Assembly (NCBI GenBank): GCA_052387815.1
Contig: JBQTIU010000096.1
Span: 1-50,120, forward strand
Reading direction: 5' to 3'
Source of the DNA: JBQTIU01 sp052387815
GTDB taxonomy: Bacteria; Pseudomonadota; Alphaproteobacteria; CACIAM-22H2
Length of the DNA: 50,120 nt
A program made the translations under genes and the position numbers. Below the pieces are notes generated by a model that made no database searches, was not told the DNA's origin, and saw nothing but the letters and a program-made list of their open reading frames with translations. Each line of letters opens with the position of its first letter. The first letter of the stretch is position 1. This document shows positions 7,780 to 16,609 of the stretch, piece after piece.

Positions 7780-10700
7780 TCATCGGCTCGGCGCCGGCGC
7801 CGGGGCGGTGCCCGGCGGGCCGACGGGGGGGTTCGGATCGCTGCCCGTCGGGCTCGTCGCGCCGTCGAGGATGCCGAACAGATTGCGCAAGAATCCCGGC
7901 GCCAGGGTCGACAGGGGGTTGACCGTGATCTTGGCGTCGGCGAGCGGCCCGGTGAGCTTGTAGCGGGTCGCGAAGATGCCGCCGCCGCGCTCGCCGACCA
8001 GGATCGTGCCGATGATCGGAATGTTGCCCAACAGGCTGTTAAGGGTATAAGCCGGCACCAGCGTGCCCTCAAGGTCGATCGCCTCGGTATCGATGTCGAT
8101 CGAACCCTTGGCGGTGACGCCGATCGCGGCGCCGTAGGCGCGCGCCTCGCGGACCTCGAGTTTGGACTCACGGAGGGCGAAGTCGGCGTCGAGGCGGTTG
8201 AAATGGATGCCGGCCCCGCGCAGCGCATCGGCGATGCCGGTCAAAAGCGCCACGCTCAAGACGCGCGCCAGTAGCGGCGTATTGAGGACCCGGAAATCCG
8301 GCACGGCGAGCTTGCCTACGAGCGGGCGGCCCGGAAGCTCTGGGTCGGTGGCGGCGGAGACGGCGAGTCGACCGCCGATCACGTTGGGCGTGATGTCGAG
8401 GACCTTGAGGAACGCCCCGGCATCCTCGGCATCGAGGGCCAGTTTCTGGCCGGCGTTTGCGGTCTCGAGTCTGAGGCTCACCTGGTTGGCCTTGCCCTCG
8501 GCCGACGGCGTGGCGGCGCGGAGCGCCACGGAATGCCAGCCCTCGGGCCCACGCGCGGCGTCGCCAACGACGCGCTCGAAATAACGGTCGGCGGCGATAT
8601 AGACGCGGTCCAGATCGGCCTTGAGTTTCAAGGCTGGCCGCTGGGGCTCGGCGCGTTTGCGGTCGCGCATGAACGGCCCCGCGTCGAAGGCCGCCCCCGA
8701 CGCATCGATCGCCAGGCCGTCGGCCGTCCGCGCCATCGAGCCCTTGACGTCGGTAAGCCCGAGGACGAGCCGGTCGATTTCGAGCCGCGCCACGGTCTTG
8801 CCGTCGGCTAGGAACGCAGCGCGACCGGCCGCTTCGAGGCCGCCGCCGGCGATCTCGAAGCGCTTGATGTCCCTGACCCGGCCGGCGTCGAGGCCGATCT
8901 GGATCCGGGCCGTGCCGTGCGCCCCTTCTGGCTTCCCCCATTCGAGTTCCGGCACCGCCAGCCGGGCCGCATCGAGCTTGAGATCGAGGATGAGCTCGCT
9001 CACCCCGCCGCGGCCTTCTTCGACCAGCAGATCGACCTCGGCCGACCCGTCGGCATAGGGCCGCGCGTCGAGACCGAAGGCGGCCAAGTCAGCGCCGGTC
9101 ACCCGCCCGCGGGCCTTGGTCCGGGCGACGACCGGCACGTTGGCGAGGAAACTCTGGACAACCTCCAGCTCGGCGGCGACCGGCCCCAGCATCGCCCGGC
9201 CGGCGATGGTCATCCCCCGCCGGTCGAGCTTGAGGGCCAGCGTGCCGTCGCGTAGGTCCTGTCCAAGCACCGCGCCGCGCTGGGCGACGCGGACCAAATT
9301 GGCGGCGACGGCGACGTCGATCTGATCGAGCTTCAGCCGGTCGATGAGCGGGAACCGCAGCATCAGGCGAACGGCGGCCTCGCCGGAGAAATCGGCCGGG
9401 GCGGCGCCGATCGCCTTGGCGTAACCGAGCGGCCGGCTGTCGATCAGCGTCAAGGCCTCGCGCAGCGGCCCACGCACCACGATCTCGATCGCCGCATGCT
9501 CCTTGCCCGACTCGAGCCCTGCCAGTCCCACCTTCGCCTCGTCGATCCAGAGGTTGCCGATGCCGCCCGAGGTCATGGCGAGATCGACGCGGTCGGCGGC
9601 GATCGTCGCGGTGCCGTTGACGGCGCGCACGCGCGGCATCGGGGACAGGTAATTTACGTTGACGCCCGTGTAGCGGAGCGTGCCGGCCAGGCGTTCGACC
9701 GCCAGCGAGCCGAGCGCCGGAGAGGCGGCGCGCGCCGCGATCTCCGCCTGCGCTTCGTCGATCTGGCCGCCGGAGAGGTTGGCGGTGATCCAGCGCCGCG
9801 GATTGTCGCCCACGCCCAGTGGCCACAGCCGGGCGAGATCGTCGGTCGGCACATGGCGCGCCACCACGCTCGCGCTCAAGCGTGGCCGCTCGGCCAGACC
9901 CGACAGCCGCCCGCGGATGAGGAGGGTCGGCCCGGCGAGGTCGATCGAGCCTTCGTCGAGTTCGAGCTCGGACAGGCCTTCGGGCATGCGGCCGCGAAGC
10001 CGCAATTGCCGGATCGGCACATCCTCGCGAAAGTATTGGTTGGCCGCCACGCGCCCCACCCCGCCGGCCACATCGAACCCGACCGCGACCAGCCGACCGG
10101 CGTCGTCGAGTCGCAACGTGGCGATCCCGCCCAGCGCGATCTTGAGCGACGCCAGCGGGGCCAGCGCCGGCTCGAAGGCCGCGATCGTTTCCGGTGTGAG
10201 GTCGGCGAAGGTGACGGTCAAGTCGACCTCCCCGCTTGCGGCGCTGTAGACGCCGGCCGCCTCCACCCGCGTCGTCACCGCGCCAAGCTCGACTGCCAGC
10301 GACGATTGGGCGCGCAGCCCGGCGGCATCGCGCGTGAGAACGATGTCGGCCGCCGGCGCCCGCCAGGTCTTGCCGCTCGCCAGATCGTGGACCGTCACCT
10401 CAGCGCCGATGACGCCGACCCGCGCGAGATGGCCCAGCGGGCGGCCGGTATCGCCCGGCCCCAACAGCTCCCGCAGCAGCAACGGCACCACCGGCGACGC
10501 CCCGCTCGCCGATCCCTCGCTTGGGAACCGCACGGCGCCGTCGGCCGTTCGCACCAGCGCCAGACGCGGGGCAATGAAGTCGAGTCCGGTTGGCGCGATC
10601 ACGCCCTGGAGCAGGGCGCGCGTCGATAGGCTGACCGAAATCTCCGGCGCCTGGGCGATGAGCTCGCCTTTGGGCCCGAGGACATTCACCCCCATGATGC

Positions 10701-10929
10701 GGACGTCGAGCGTCCGCTTCCAGCCGCCCCACGCCAGCACGGTGTCGTCGAGGACCACGGTGTAGGAGCTGTCCCCGGGACCGAGCGCGCGCTCGATCGC
10801 CGGCGTGAGAAAGCCGAGCGAGATCGGCCCCTCGGATAACCGCCACACCGCGACCAAGGCCAAGACCCCGGTCAACCCGACCAGCGTCGCCAGGATTTCA
10901 AGAACCAGCTTCGAGGTACGGCCGAACAA
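7780..10929 (-). CDS. large AsmA-like / YhdP-type envelope protein
   Basis: About 1049 residues with one N-terminal membrane anchor (residues 8-27, LVLEILATLVGLTGVLALVAV). A very long beta-rich periplasmic body follows. The C-terminal AsmA-type region includes KGSIDIDTEAIDLEGTLVPAY and then NSLLGNIPIIGTILVG. Such proteins form hydrophobic-groove bridges for phospholipid transport between inner and outer membrane. That role is known for E. coli YhdP/TamB relatives and is inferred here. I chose the TTG at 10927-10929 because GAGGAGGGG precedes it by about ten bases and it places the anchor at the very N-terminus. The frame stays open to an ATG at 11037. The last 25 residues are Pro/Gly/Ala-rich. 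Confidence 0.85.
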   Translation of the reverse strand: MFGRTSKLVLEILATLVGLTGVLALVAVWRLSEGPISLGFLTPAIERALGPGDSSYTVVLDDTVLAWGGWKRTLDVRIMGVNVLGPKGELIAQAPEISVSLSTRALLQGVIAPTGLDFIAPRLALVRTADGAVRFPSEGSASGASPVVPLLLRELLGPGDTGRPLGHLARVGVIGAEVTVHDLASGKTWRAPAADIVLTRDAAGLRAQSSLAVELGAVTTRVEAAGVYSAASGEVDLTVTFADLTPETIAAFEPALAPLASLKIALGGIATLRLDDAGRLVAVGFDVAGGVGRVAANQYFREDVPIRQLRLRGRMPEGLSELELDEGSIDLAGPTLLIRGRLSGLAERPRLSASVVARHVPTDDLARLWPLGVGDNPRRWITANLSGGQIDEAQAEIAARAASPALGSLAVERLAGTLRYTGVNVNYLSPMPRVRAVNGTATIAADRVDLAMTSGGIGNLWIDEAKVGLAGLESGKEHAAIEIVVRGPLREALTLIDSRPLGYAKAIGAAPADFSGEAAVRLMLRFPLIDRLKLDQIDVAVAANLVRVAQRGAVLGQDLRDGTLALKLDRRGMTIAGRAMLGPVAAELEVVQSFLANVPVVARTKARGRVTGADLAAFGLDARPYADGSAEVDLLVEEGRGGVSELILDLKLDAARLAVPELEWGKPEGAHGTARIQIGLDAGRVRDIKRFEIAGGGLEAAGRAAFLADGKTVARLEIDRLVLGLTDVKGSMARTADGLAIDASGAAFDAGPFMRDRKRAEPQRPALKLKADLDRVYIAADRYFERVVGDAARGPEGWHSVALRAATPSAEGKANQVSLRLETANAGQKLALDAEDAGAFLKVLDITPNVIGGRLAVSAATDPELPGRPLVGKLAVPDFRVLNTPLLARVLSVALLTGIADALRGAGIHFNRLDADFALRESKLEVREARAYGAAIGVTAKGSIDIDTEAIDLEGTLVPAYTLNSLLGNIPIIGTILVGERGGGIFATRYKLTGPLADAKITVNPLSTLAPGFLRNLFGILDGATSPTGSDPNPPVGPPGTAPAPAPSR

Positions 10930-11080
10930 GCGGGTGTGCCCCTCCTCAATCCCGCGGCGGCATTGCGGGAAGGTTGCGAGGAGTAGTGTGCGGCAAAATC
11001 GGCGCGGGGGAAACGGAGGAATGCACCGGCCAACCAAGCCTTTGAAAAGCTTGATCTAAACGACCGCGCCCGCGAGCCAG

Positions 11081-11130
11081 AAATACCCGTGCCGGCGGCC
11101 GGCGGGGGCGGGCGGGAACGAGTTTAGCAG
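11081..11130 (-). repeat. distal copy of the SPOR-gene 3'/terminator repeat
   Basis: This 50-bp stretch matches 12331-12380 at 43 of 50 positions, including an identical 20-bp core (11091-11110) and the TAAACTCGTT segment around the stop codon of the SPOR gene. The hairpin is kept, but the T-run has decayed (TATTTC). It lies 150 bp upstream of the AsmA-like gene start and, with its partner, brackets the FkbM cargo. Confidence 0.6.
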
Positions 11131-11207
11131 ATCGACTGCACACGGTCTTTTACCCGTATCCTGCTAAGGTCATCTTCGGTCGGACGCCATTGCGCATTCA
11201 GAGGGTC

Positions 11208-11232
11208 GCGGGTTCGATCCCCGCTGCGCTCA
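11208..11232 (+). other. tRNA 3'-end-like fragment (T-arm plus acceptor strand)
   Basis: GCGGG-TTCGATC-CCCGC (11208-11224) is a perfect T-stem and loop with the canonical TTCGATC. It is followed by TGCGCTCA, which would be acceptor strand and discriminator base. The matching 5' acceptor (GAGCGCA), a D-arm and a proper anticodon arm are absent from the preceding 100 bp. No CCA is encoded. It therefore looks like a remnant, such as the scar of an integration at a tRNA, 19 bp before the FkbM gene. The rest of the 320-bp gap (10930-11250) shows no gene. Confidence 0.45.
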
Positions 11233-11250
11233 CTCAGTCGAAGGAACCGC

Positions 11251-12240
11251 ATGTCGGATTTCACGGATCGGGGAGAACGGCGCACCCCTGTTCGTGCGCC
11301 GATCCCGCTCCGCAATGTCGCGACGCTGCGCGTTCGGGCGCCGCTCGCGCGCGCGATGATGCGCGCAGACGATCGCAAGCCGACCGGGCTGGCCCGCCTG
11401 CGCAACAAAATCGCCAAGTCTCTCTTTGCCCTCGTGCATCAGCGCTTCGGCGTTCCCGCATGGGCGGAGATGCAGCTTGCGAGCCGAGCGGCGTTCCGCG
11501 TCGATTGCGCCAACACCGCTTTCCTGCTGTTCCAGGCGCACGTTGCGCGTTATGGCGGCTGGGAGCCCGAGGTCACCGCGCTCTTGAGCGCCCTCGCCGG
11601 CAGGCTGCGGGTCGTCTACGATGTCGGCGCCAACTGGGGTTACTTCGCGCTGCAGCTCGGCACCGACCCGGCCTTCGGCGGGACCATCCATGCTTTCGAG
11701 ATCAATCCGCGCACGCTGCGCGACCTCCGGTGCTGCGTCGAGGGCGCCGGGCTTGCGGCCACAGTGACGTGTCATGGCTTCGGCCTGTCGGATCGAGACG
11801 GCGAGCTTCGCTTGACGCGGGACCTCCACAGCATGCTGGCCAGGGTGGCGCCCGAGGGCCATGCCGGCCCTAGCGCTCGCGTCGCCGTGCGGCGTCTCGA
11901 CGGCCTCGGCCTGCCCGCGCCCGACCTCATCAAGCTCGATGTCGAAGGCCACGAGGCGGCCGTGCTGCGCGGAGCCTCGGAGACGATCGCGCGAGCGGCG
12001 CCCTGGATCGTGTTCGAGAACTGGTACGACCCGGAGCGGCCGGATGCGCAACTGGAGCCGCTGCGGTGGCTCGAAGGGCAGGGCTACGGCTTCTATCGAA
12101 TCGCCTGGGAGGCGGGCGTCCTGCGCCTCGACTCGATGTCGGCGGCCGAGCGGCAGCGCACGCCGGGAACCTTGAACCTTCTCGCCGTCCACGCTGCGCG
12201 CCGCGACGTCGTGTGCGCGCTGCGCCCGCCGGACGTTTGA
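11251..12240 (+). CDS. FkbM-family SAM-dependent methyltransferase
   Basis: The product has 329 residues. Motif I for S-adenosylmethionine binding is VVYDVGANWGYFALQL (about residue 125) and motif II is IHAFEINPRTLRDL. The FkbM signature LIKLDVEGHEAAVLRGA follows (about residue 230). Family members O-methylate sugars or secondary metabolites; the substrate here is unknown. The N-terminal 60 residues are basic and unconserved. The start ATG at 11251 has GAAGGA 6-11 bases upstream. It is the only gene in a 1.2-kb segment flanked by 50-bp direct repeats of the neighbouring gene's terminator and carrying a tRNA-like scar. It is isolated from any glycan cluster, which suggests acquisition as a single-gene cargo. 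Confidence 0.85.
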   Translation: MSDFTDRGERRTPVRAPIPLRNVATLRVRAPLARAMMRADDRKPTGLARLRNKIAKSLFALVHQRFGVPAWAEMQLASRAAFRVDCANTAFLLFQAHVARYGGWEPEVTALLSALAGRLRVVYDVGANWGYFALQLGTDPAFGGTIHAFEINPRTLRDLRCCVEGAGLAATVTCHGFGLSDRDGELRLTRDLHSMLARVAPEGHAGPSARVAVRRLDGLGLPAPDLIKLDVEGHEAAVLRGASETIARAAPWIVFENWYDPERPDAQLEPLRWLEGQGYGFYRIAWEAGVLRLDSMSAAERQRTPGTLNLLAVHAARRDVVCALRPPDV

Positions 12241-12329
12241 GCGACTGGGTTGGGAATCAAGGGATATGGTGGCAACATGGCGACCACCACGACGAGACAA
12301 CCCGAGGGCGGCCGGCACCCGCGGGCATG

Positions 12330-12358
12330 AAAAAACCCGCGCCGGCGGCCGGCGGGGG
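12330..12358 (-). terminator. intrinsic terminator of the SPOR lipoprotein gene
   Basis: On the minus strand a near-perfect 10-bp GC stem (12349-12358 paired with 12336-12345, 3-base loop) is followed by six Ts (12330-12335). It starts 16 bp after the stop codon. A decayed copy exists at 11085-11108. Confidence 0.75.
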
Positions 12359-12380
12359 CGAGCGTAAACGAGTTTAGAGG
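12331..12380 (-). repeat. gene-proximal copy of the SPOR-gene 3'/terminator repeat
   Basis: Contains the last bases and stop codon (12374-12376) of the SPOR lipoprotein gene and its terminator. It is repeated in direct orientation 1.25 kb away at 11081-11130 (43/50 identical). The interval holds only the FkbM methyltransferase gene and a tRNA-like scar. Confidence 0.6.
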
Positions 12381-13069
12381 TTGGCGCGGACGACGACGGG
12401 CTGGGTCTTGTGCTGGCTGGCGAGGCGGGCGGCGACCGCCTCGGCCGACCGCACATCCTCGAACCCGCCGATCCTGACCACGTTCCAGGTGCGCTGGCGG
12501 GCATCGGTGTTGACGACGACCGCGGTGTCGTACCCCGCCTGGCGCAGTCGCAGGGCCAACCCGCGCGCGTTGTCGGGCTCGCGGAACGAGGCGATCTGGA
12601 TCGCGAAGGCAGTCGATTTGCGGGCCGCCGGTGCAATCGGCTGGACCGGCGCTTCCGCCGCGCTCGCGGCAAGGATGGCCGCCGCTTCCAGTTCGCCCGG
12701 GACTTCGGCTGCGGCGTCTTGCGGTTCGGAAGACGGCGCCGGCACGGCGGCAAGCGCGGCCTCCGTGGTCGCCGGGGGCGGCCCCAAGAGGCTGGCCAAG
12801 CCCTTGAAATCCTTTGCTGTAGCGGCCGACCCGTGCGGTTCGCAGAACTTGCGGTCGTCGCGCAACGCGGTTTCGAGGAGACGGCAATCCTCGCCGGTGG
12901 CGAGATCGAGCACATGCTCGCCGAAGCCCTTGCCGGTGATCAGGGTCGACAGGATCGAAGTGGCGGAACCGAGCTCGTTGATCGTCAGGCCAGCGATCAA
13001 AGGCACCGCGCAACCCGAGAGGGTTGCGGCCACTACGACCGCTGCCGCGCACGTCCCGAGACGACGCAT
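12374..13069 (-). CDS. SPOR-domain lipoprotein
   Basis: Predicted outer-membrane or periplasmic lipoprotein of 231 residues. The lipobox is LSGC at residues 17-20 after a short basic and hydrophobic signal (MRRLGTCAAAVVVAAT). The mature N-terminal part (20-90) includes TGEDCRLLETALRDDRKFCEP, a pattern I recall from alphaproteobacterial lipoproteins with a conserved cysteine pair. An Ala/Pro-rich linker spans about 95-150. The C-terminal SPOR domain (about 152-230, AFAIQIASFREPDNARGLALRL to the end) binds denuded glycan strands of peptidoglycan, often at the septum. GGGGGAG precedes the ATG by 8-9 bases. It is divergent from glnE. Confidence 0.85.
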   Translation of the reverse strand: MRRLGTCAAAVVVAATLSGCAVPLIAGLTINELGSATSILSTLITGKGFGEHVLDLATGEDCRLLETALRDDRKFCEPHGSAATAKDFKGLASLLGPPPATTEAALAAVPAPSSEPQDAAAEVPGELEAAAILAASAAEAPVQPIAPAARKSTAFAIQIASFREPDNARGLALRLRQAGYDTAVVVNTDARQRTWNVVRIGGFEDVRSAEAVAARLASQHKTQPVVVRANL

Positions 13070-13282
13070 CCAGTCACTCCCCCGGACTGTTCGTCACCTC
13101 AATCTGCGCACAATACTGATTCCGTTCACGTTTGGCTACAATTTTATTGGTAAGGCCCGGGGGGTTGCAGCCGACCGGCGGCAACCCGGCGCGCGCGCGG
13201 CCCCACGGCAGGCCGGCGGGACTGCTTGACCGGCGCGGTCGCGGAGCCGCAGAGTCGATCAGCGAAACCGGGCCACGGTGTC

Positions 13283-16246
13283 ATGGAAGAGCTATACCAA
13301 GGGTTCCGGGCGGCGGCGTGGCCCCGACCGGCCGACCCGGCCAGCGTCGAGCGCGAACTCGGGCGCTGGCGGGAGGCAGCCAAGGCCCTCGACACCCCCG
13401 GCCGGCGCTTCGCCCGCCGCCTCGCCGCCGCCCGGGCCGGCCAGGCCCTGCTCGGCGCGGTGTTCGGCAACAGCCCCTACCTGTCGGACGCGCTCGTCAA
13501 GGAGATCGGCTTTGCCACCGAGCTGTTGAGCCGGGGCCCGGACCTGGCCTTCGCGGGACTGGTCCGCGACGGCGGCCCCGCGCCGGGCGTCGACGCCGCC
13601 ACCCTCATGACCCGATTGCGGATCTTGAAGCGCCGGGCGGCGCTGGTGGTCGGGCTCGCCGACCTCGCCTCGCTGTGGCCGCTCGAACGGGTGACCGGCG
13701 CCTTGAGCGACGTCGCCGAACTGGCGCTCGAGGCTGCGCTCGGCCATCTGTTGGCCGAGGCCGCCCGAGGCGGGGCCTTGCGGCTCGCCGCGGGCGAGGC
13801 GAGCGCGCGCAACGCGGGCCTCGCGGTCATCGGTATGGGCAAGCTCGGCGCGCGCGAACTCAACTTTTCGAGCGACATCGACATCATCGTCGTCTACGAC
13901 GAGGAGAAAATCGCCACCGACGACCCCGAGGCGTTGCAAAAAACTTTCATACGCCTGACCCGCAACCTCGTCCGCATCCTCGAGGAGCGGGGGCCGGAGG
14001 GCTACGTGTTCCGGACCGATCTGCGCCTGCGGCCCGATCCGGCCTCGACGCCGCTGGCGATTTCGATGCTCGCGGCCGAGACCTATTACGAGAGCCTGGG
14101 GCAGAACTGGGAGCGCGCGGCGATGATCAAGGCTCGCCCGGTGGCCGGCGACCGGCCGGCCGGGGCGGCGTTTCTCGACCGCTTGCGGCCCTATGTCTGG
14201 CGCAAGCACCTCGATTTCGCGGCGCTCCAGGACATCCACTCGATCAAGCGCCAGATCGACGCCCATCGCGGCGGCGCCGGCGTGCGGCTTGGCGGCCACA
14301 ACATCAAGCTCGGGCGCGGCGGCATCCGCGAGATCGAATTCTTCGCCCAGACACTGCAACTCATCTGGGGCGGCCGCGATCCCTCGCTGCGCAGCCCGGC
14401 CACTTGCCTTGCCCTCGAGGCGCTCGCCAAGGCTGGGCGCGTCGAGCCCGGGGTTGCCGATGCGGCGATCCGCGCCTATCGGTTCCTGCGCCGGGTCGAG
14501 CATCGGCTGCAGATGATCGATGACAAGCAAACCCACACCCTGCCGCCGGACGGCCCGCGGCTCGAGGCGCTGGCCACCTTCCTCGGCTATTCCGACGCCA
14601 AGCAGTTCGGCGCGGCGCTGCTGGCGGAGCTCGCCCTCGTCGAGAGGCATTACGCCCGGTTGTTCGAGGGCGCTCCGACGCTCGCCGGGCCCGGGAACCT
14701 GGTGTTCACCGGCACCGAGGACGATCCCGCCACGCTCGACACGTTGGCCGCGATGGGATTTCGCGATGCCCATCTGGTCGCCGCGACCATCCGCGGCTGG
14801 CACCACGGACGCATCCGCGCCATGCGCAGCGTGCGGGCGCGCGAACTGTTGACCGAGCTCAAGCCCACTCTCTTGGCCGCCCTCTCCCGCACCCCCCATC
14901 CCGACGAAGCCTTCGTCAGGTTCGACCAGTTCCTCGGACGGCTGCCGGCCGGCGTGCAAATCTTCTCGCTGTTCCATGCCAATCCCGGCCTGCTCGACGT
15001 CCTCGCCGAGATCCTGGGCGGCGCACCGCGGCTCGCCGATGCGCTCAGCATCCACCCGCACCTCCTCGAAAGCGTGCTCACTCCCGGTTTTTTCGACCCG
15101 CCCCCGGACCTCGCCGGGCTCGGCGCCGACCTCGCCCACGCGCTCGACCAGGCCCGCGATTTCGAGGACGTGCTCGACTCGAGCCGCCGGTGGAAACGCG
15201 AGCGCGAGTTCCAAGTCGGCGTCCAGTTGCTGCGCGGGCTGCTGGCGCCCGAGCGCGCCGGCGAAAGCCTCGCCGAGGTCGGGGAATGCGTGGTCGCGGC
15301 CCTCCAGCCGGCGGTGGAGGCGGAGTTCGCGCGCCGGCATGGGCGGGTGCCCGGCGGCAGCCTCGCGGTCGTCGCGCTGGGCAAGTTCGGCGCCCGCGAG
15401 GTGACCGTGACCTCCGACCTCGACCTGATCTTCCTTTACGACGTGCCGGCAAGCGTCGAGGCCTCGGATGGCGATAAACCCCTGCCGGCGAGCCTTTATT
15501 ACGGGCGACTCGCCGGCCGGCTGATCAACGCGCTCACCGCGCCGACCGCCGCCGGCCGACTCTACGAGATCGATTTGCGGCTGCGCCCCTCCGGCGCCAA
15601 GGGACCGATCGCCACCAGCCTCGAAGGTTTCGCGGCCTACAACCGCGATTCGGCCTGGACCTGGGAACACATGGCGCTGACCCGAGCGCGGCCGCTGACC
15701 GGGCCGCCGGAATTGCGCGCCCGCATCGATGCGGCGATCCGCGCCGTGCTGACGCGGCCGCGCGCGGCCGACCGATTGGCGGCCGAGGTCGTCCAAATGC
15801 GCACTTTGATGGCCGGCGAGCACCAGGCGCCGAGCCCGTGGAACATCAAGCATCGACGGGGCGGGCTGATCGATGTCGAATTCATCGTCCAATTCCTCGC
15901 GCTCCGGCACGCCGATTTGCGGCCCGACATATTGGCGACCAACACCCGCGAAGCGCTCCACCGCGCGATCGCCGCCGCGGTCATCGACGGGGGCGACGGG
16001 CGCACCCTCCTTCGCGCCCTCTCGCTGTGGCAGGCCGTTCAGGGCATGTTGCGACTTACCGTCGAAGGCGAGTTCGACCCCTCCACGGCCCCCCCGGGCC
16101 TGCGCCAAGCCCTCGCCCGGGCGGCCGGCGCGGCCGATTTCGCCGCCCTCGAAACCGCGATCGCCGAGACGGCATCCGCCGTGCAAGCGATCTTCGAGCG
16201 GGGGCTGGCGGCGCCGGACCCGGCCTGGCGCCAAGCCGGCGCTTGA
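13283..16246 (+). CDS. glnE: bifunctional glutamine synthetase adenylyltransferase/adenylyl-removing enzyme
   Basis: Attaches and removes AMP on glutamine synthetase in response to PII, so it controls nitrogen assimilation. About 987 residues hold two nucleotidyltransferase domains. The first has GMGKLGARELNFSSDIDIIVVYD (about residue 184, de-adenylylating). The second has ALGKFGAREVTVTSDLDLIFLYD (about residue 700, adenylylating). Each keeps the G-S/T-D-x-D metal site. GlnD/PII-UTase-like helical regions separate and follow them. I prefer the ATG at 13283, which gives MEELYQGFRAAAWPRP. The frame is open to a TTG at 13226. Both are consistent with family length (about 950-1000). Confidence 0.94.
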   Translation: MEELYQGFRAAAWPRPADPASVERELGRWREAAKALDTPGRRFARRLAAARAGQALLGAVFGNSPYLSDALVKEIGFATELLSRGPDLAFAGLVRDGGPAPGVDAATLMTRLRILKRRAALVVGLADLASLWPLERVTGALSDVAELALEAALGHLLAEAARGGALRLAAGEASARNAGLAVIGMGKLGARELNFSSDIDIIVVYDEEKIATDDPEALQKTFIRLTRNLVRILEERGPEGYVFRTDLRLRPDPASTPLAISMLAAETYYESLGQNWERAAMIKARPVAGDRPAGAAFLDRLRPYVWRKHLDFAALQDIHSIKRQIDAHRGGAGVRLGGHNIKLGRGGIREIEFFAQTLQLIWGGRDPSLRSPATCLALEALAKAGRVEPGVADAAIRAYRFLRRVEHRLQMIDDKQTHTLPPDGPRLEALATFLGYSDAKQFGAALLAELALVERHYARLFEGAPTLAGPGNLVFTGTEDDPATLDTLAAMGFRDAHLVAATIRGWHHGRIRAMRSVRARELLTELKPTLLAALSRTPHPDEAFVRFDQFLGRLPAGVQIFSLFHANPGLLDVLAEILGGAPRLADALSIHPHLLESVLTPGFFDPPPDLAGLGADLAHALDQARDFEDVLDSSRRWKREREFQVGVQLLRGLLAPERAGESLAEVGECVVAALQPAVEAEFARRHGRVPGGSLAVVALGKFGAREVTVTSDLDLIFLYDVPASVEASDGDKPLPASLYYGRLAGRLINALTAPTAAGRLYEIDLRLRPSGAKGPIATSLEGFAAYNRDSAWTWEHMALTRARPLTGPPELRARIDAAIRAVLTRPRAADRLAAEVVQMRTLMAGEHQAPSPWNIKHRRGGLIDVEFIVQFLALRHADLRPDILATNTREALHRAIAAAVIDGGDGRTLLRALSLWQAVQGMLRLTVEGEFDPSTAPPGLRQALARAAGAADFAALETAIAETASAVQAIFERGLAAPDPAWRQAGA

Positions 16247-16272
16247 CAGCGGCGCGGACGACGGCGAGCGAG

Positions 16273-16578
16273 CTATTTCTGCCGCTTGCGCCCGCGCAGG
16301 CCGGCGCGCGTCAGCGCCTTGACCATGGCCCGCTCGTCGAAGGCGGGCAGCGACTGCAGGCGGCCGTAGCCCTGGTCCGCATACCACACCGAGAACGCCA
16401 GCATGGCCTCGGCATCGGGCGCCTCGACCACGTCGACGAAGTCGAAGGGGCCTTGGGTGTAATGGACGCTTTCGACCTTGATGCCGAGCTCCCGCAGCTT
16501 GGCGCGCGCCGTGATCGTCCGCTTCAATTGCCGGGTGAGAAAATCCGCACTCAGGTTGCCGAGCAGAACGTATTTCAT
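16273..16578 (-). CDS. GYD-domain protein
   Basis: Small cytoplasmic protein of 101 residues. It matches the GYD family in MKYVLLGNLSADFL, KLRELGIKVESVHYTQGPFDFVDVVEAPD and the central VWYADQGYGRLQSLPAF. The tail is strongly basic (RAGLRGRKRQK). Family members are ferredoxin-like alpha-beta dimers of unknown role. It lies 31 bp after prfB on the same strand and may be the last gene of the amidase-mrcA-prfB unit. The start ATG at 16576-16578 fits the family N-terminus exactly. It converges on glnE with a 26-bp gap. Confidence 0.82.
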   Translation of the reverse strand: MKYVLLGNLSADFLTRQLKRTITARAKLRELGIKVESVHYTQGPFDFVDVVEAPDAEAMLAFSVWYADQGYGRLQSLPAFDERAMVKALTRAGLRGRKRQK

Positions 16579-16609
16579 CGCTGTTTTCCCCCTTGTGGAC
16601 ACGCCGTCG

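Noticed and set aside
11124..11417. Small protein frame reading ERSGDRTRDPLNAQ across 11190-11240
   Set aside because: This is a translation of the tRNA-like 3' end, a common false gene call.
13292..16387. A 1031-residue open frame antisense to glnE
   Set aside because: High-GC codon bias leaves long antisense frames. The translation is Arg/Gly/Ala-rich with no domain, while the sense strand is a complete GlnE.
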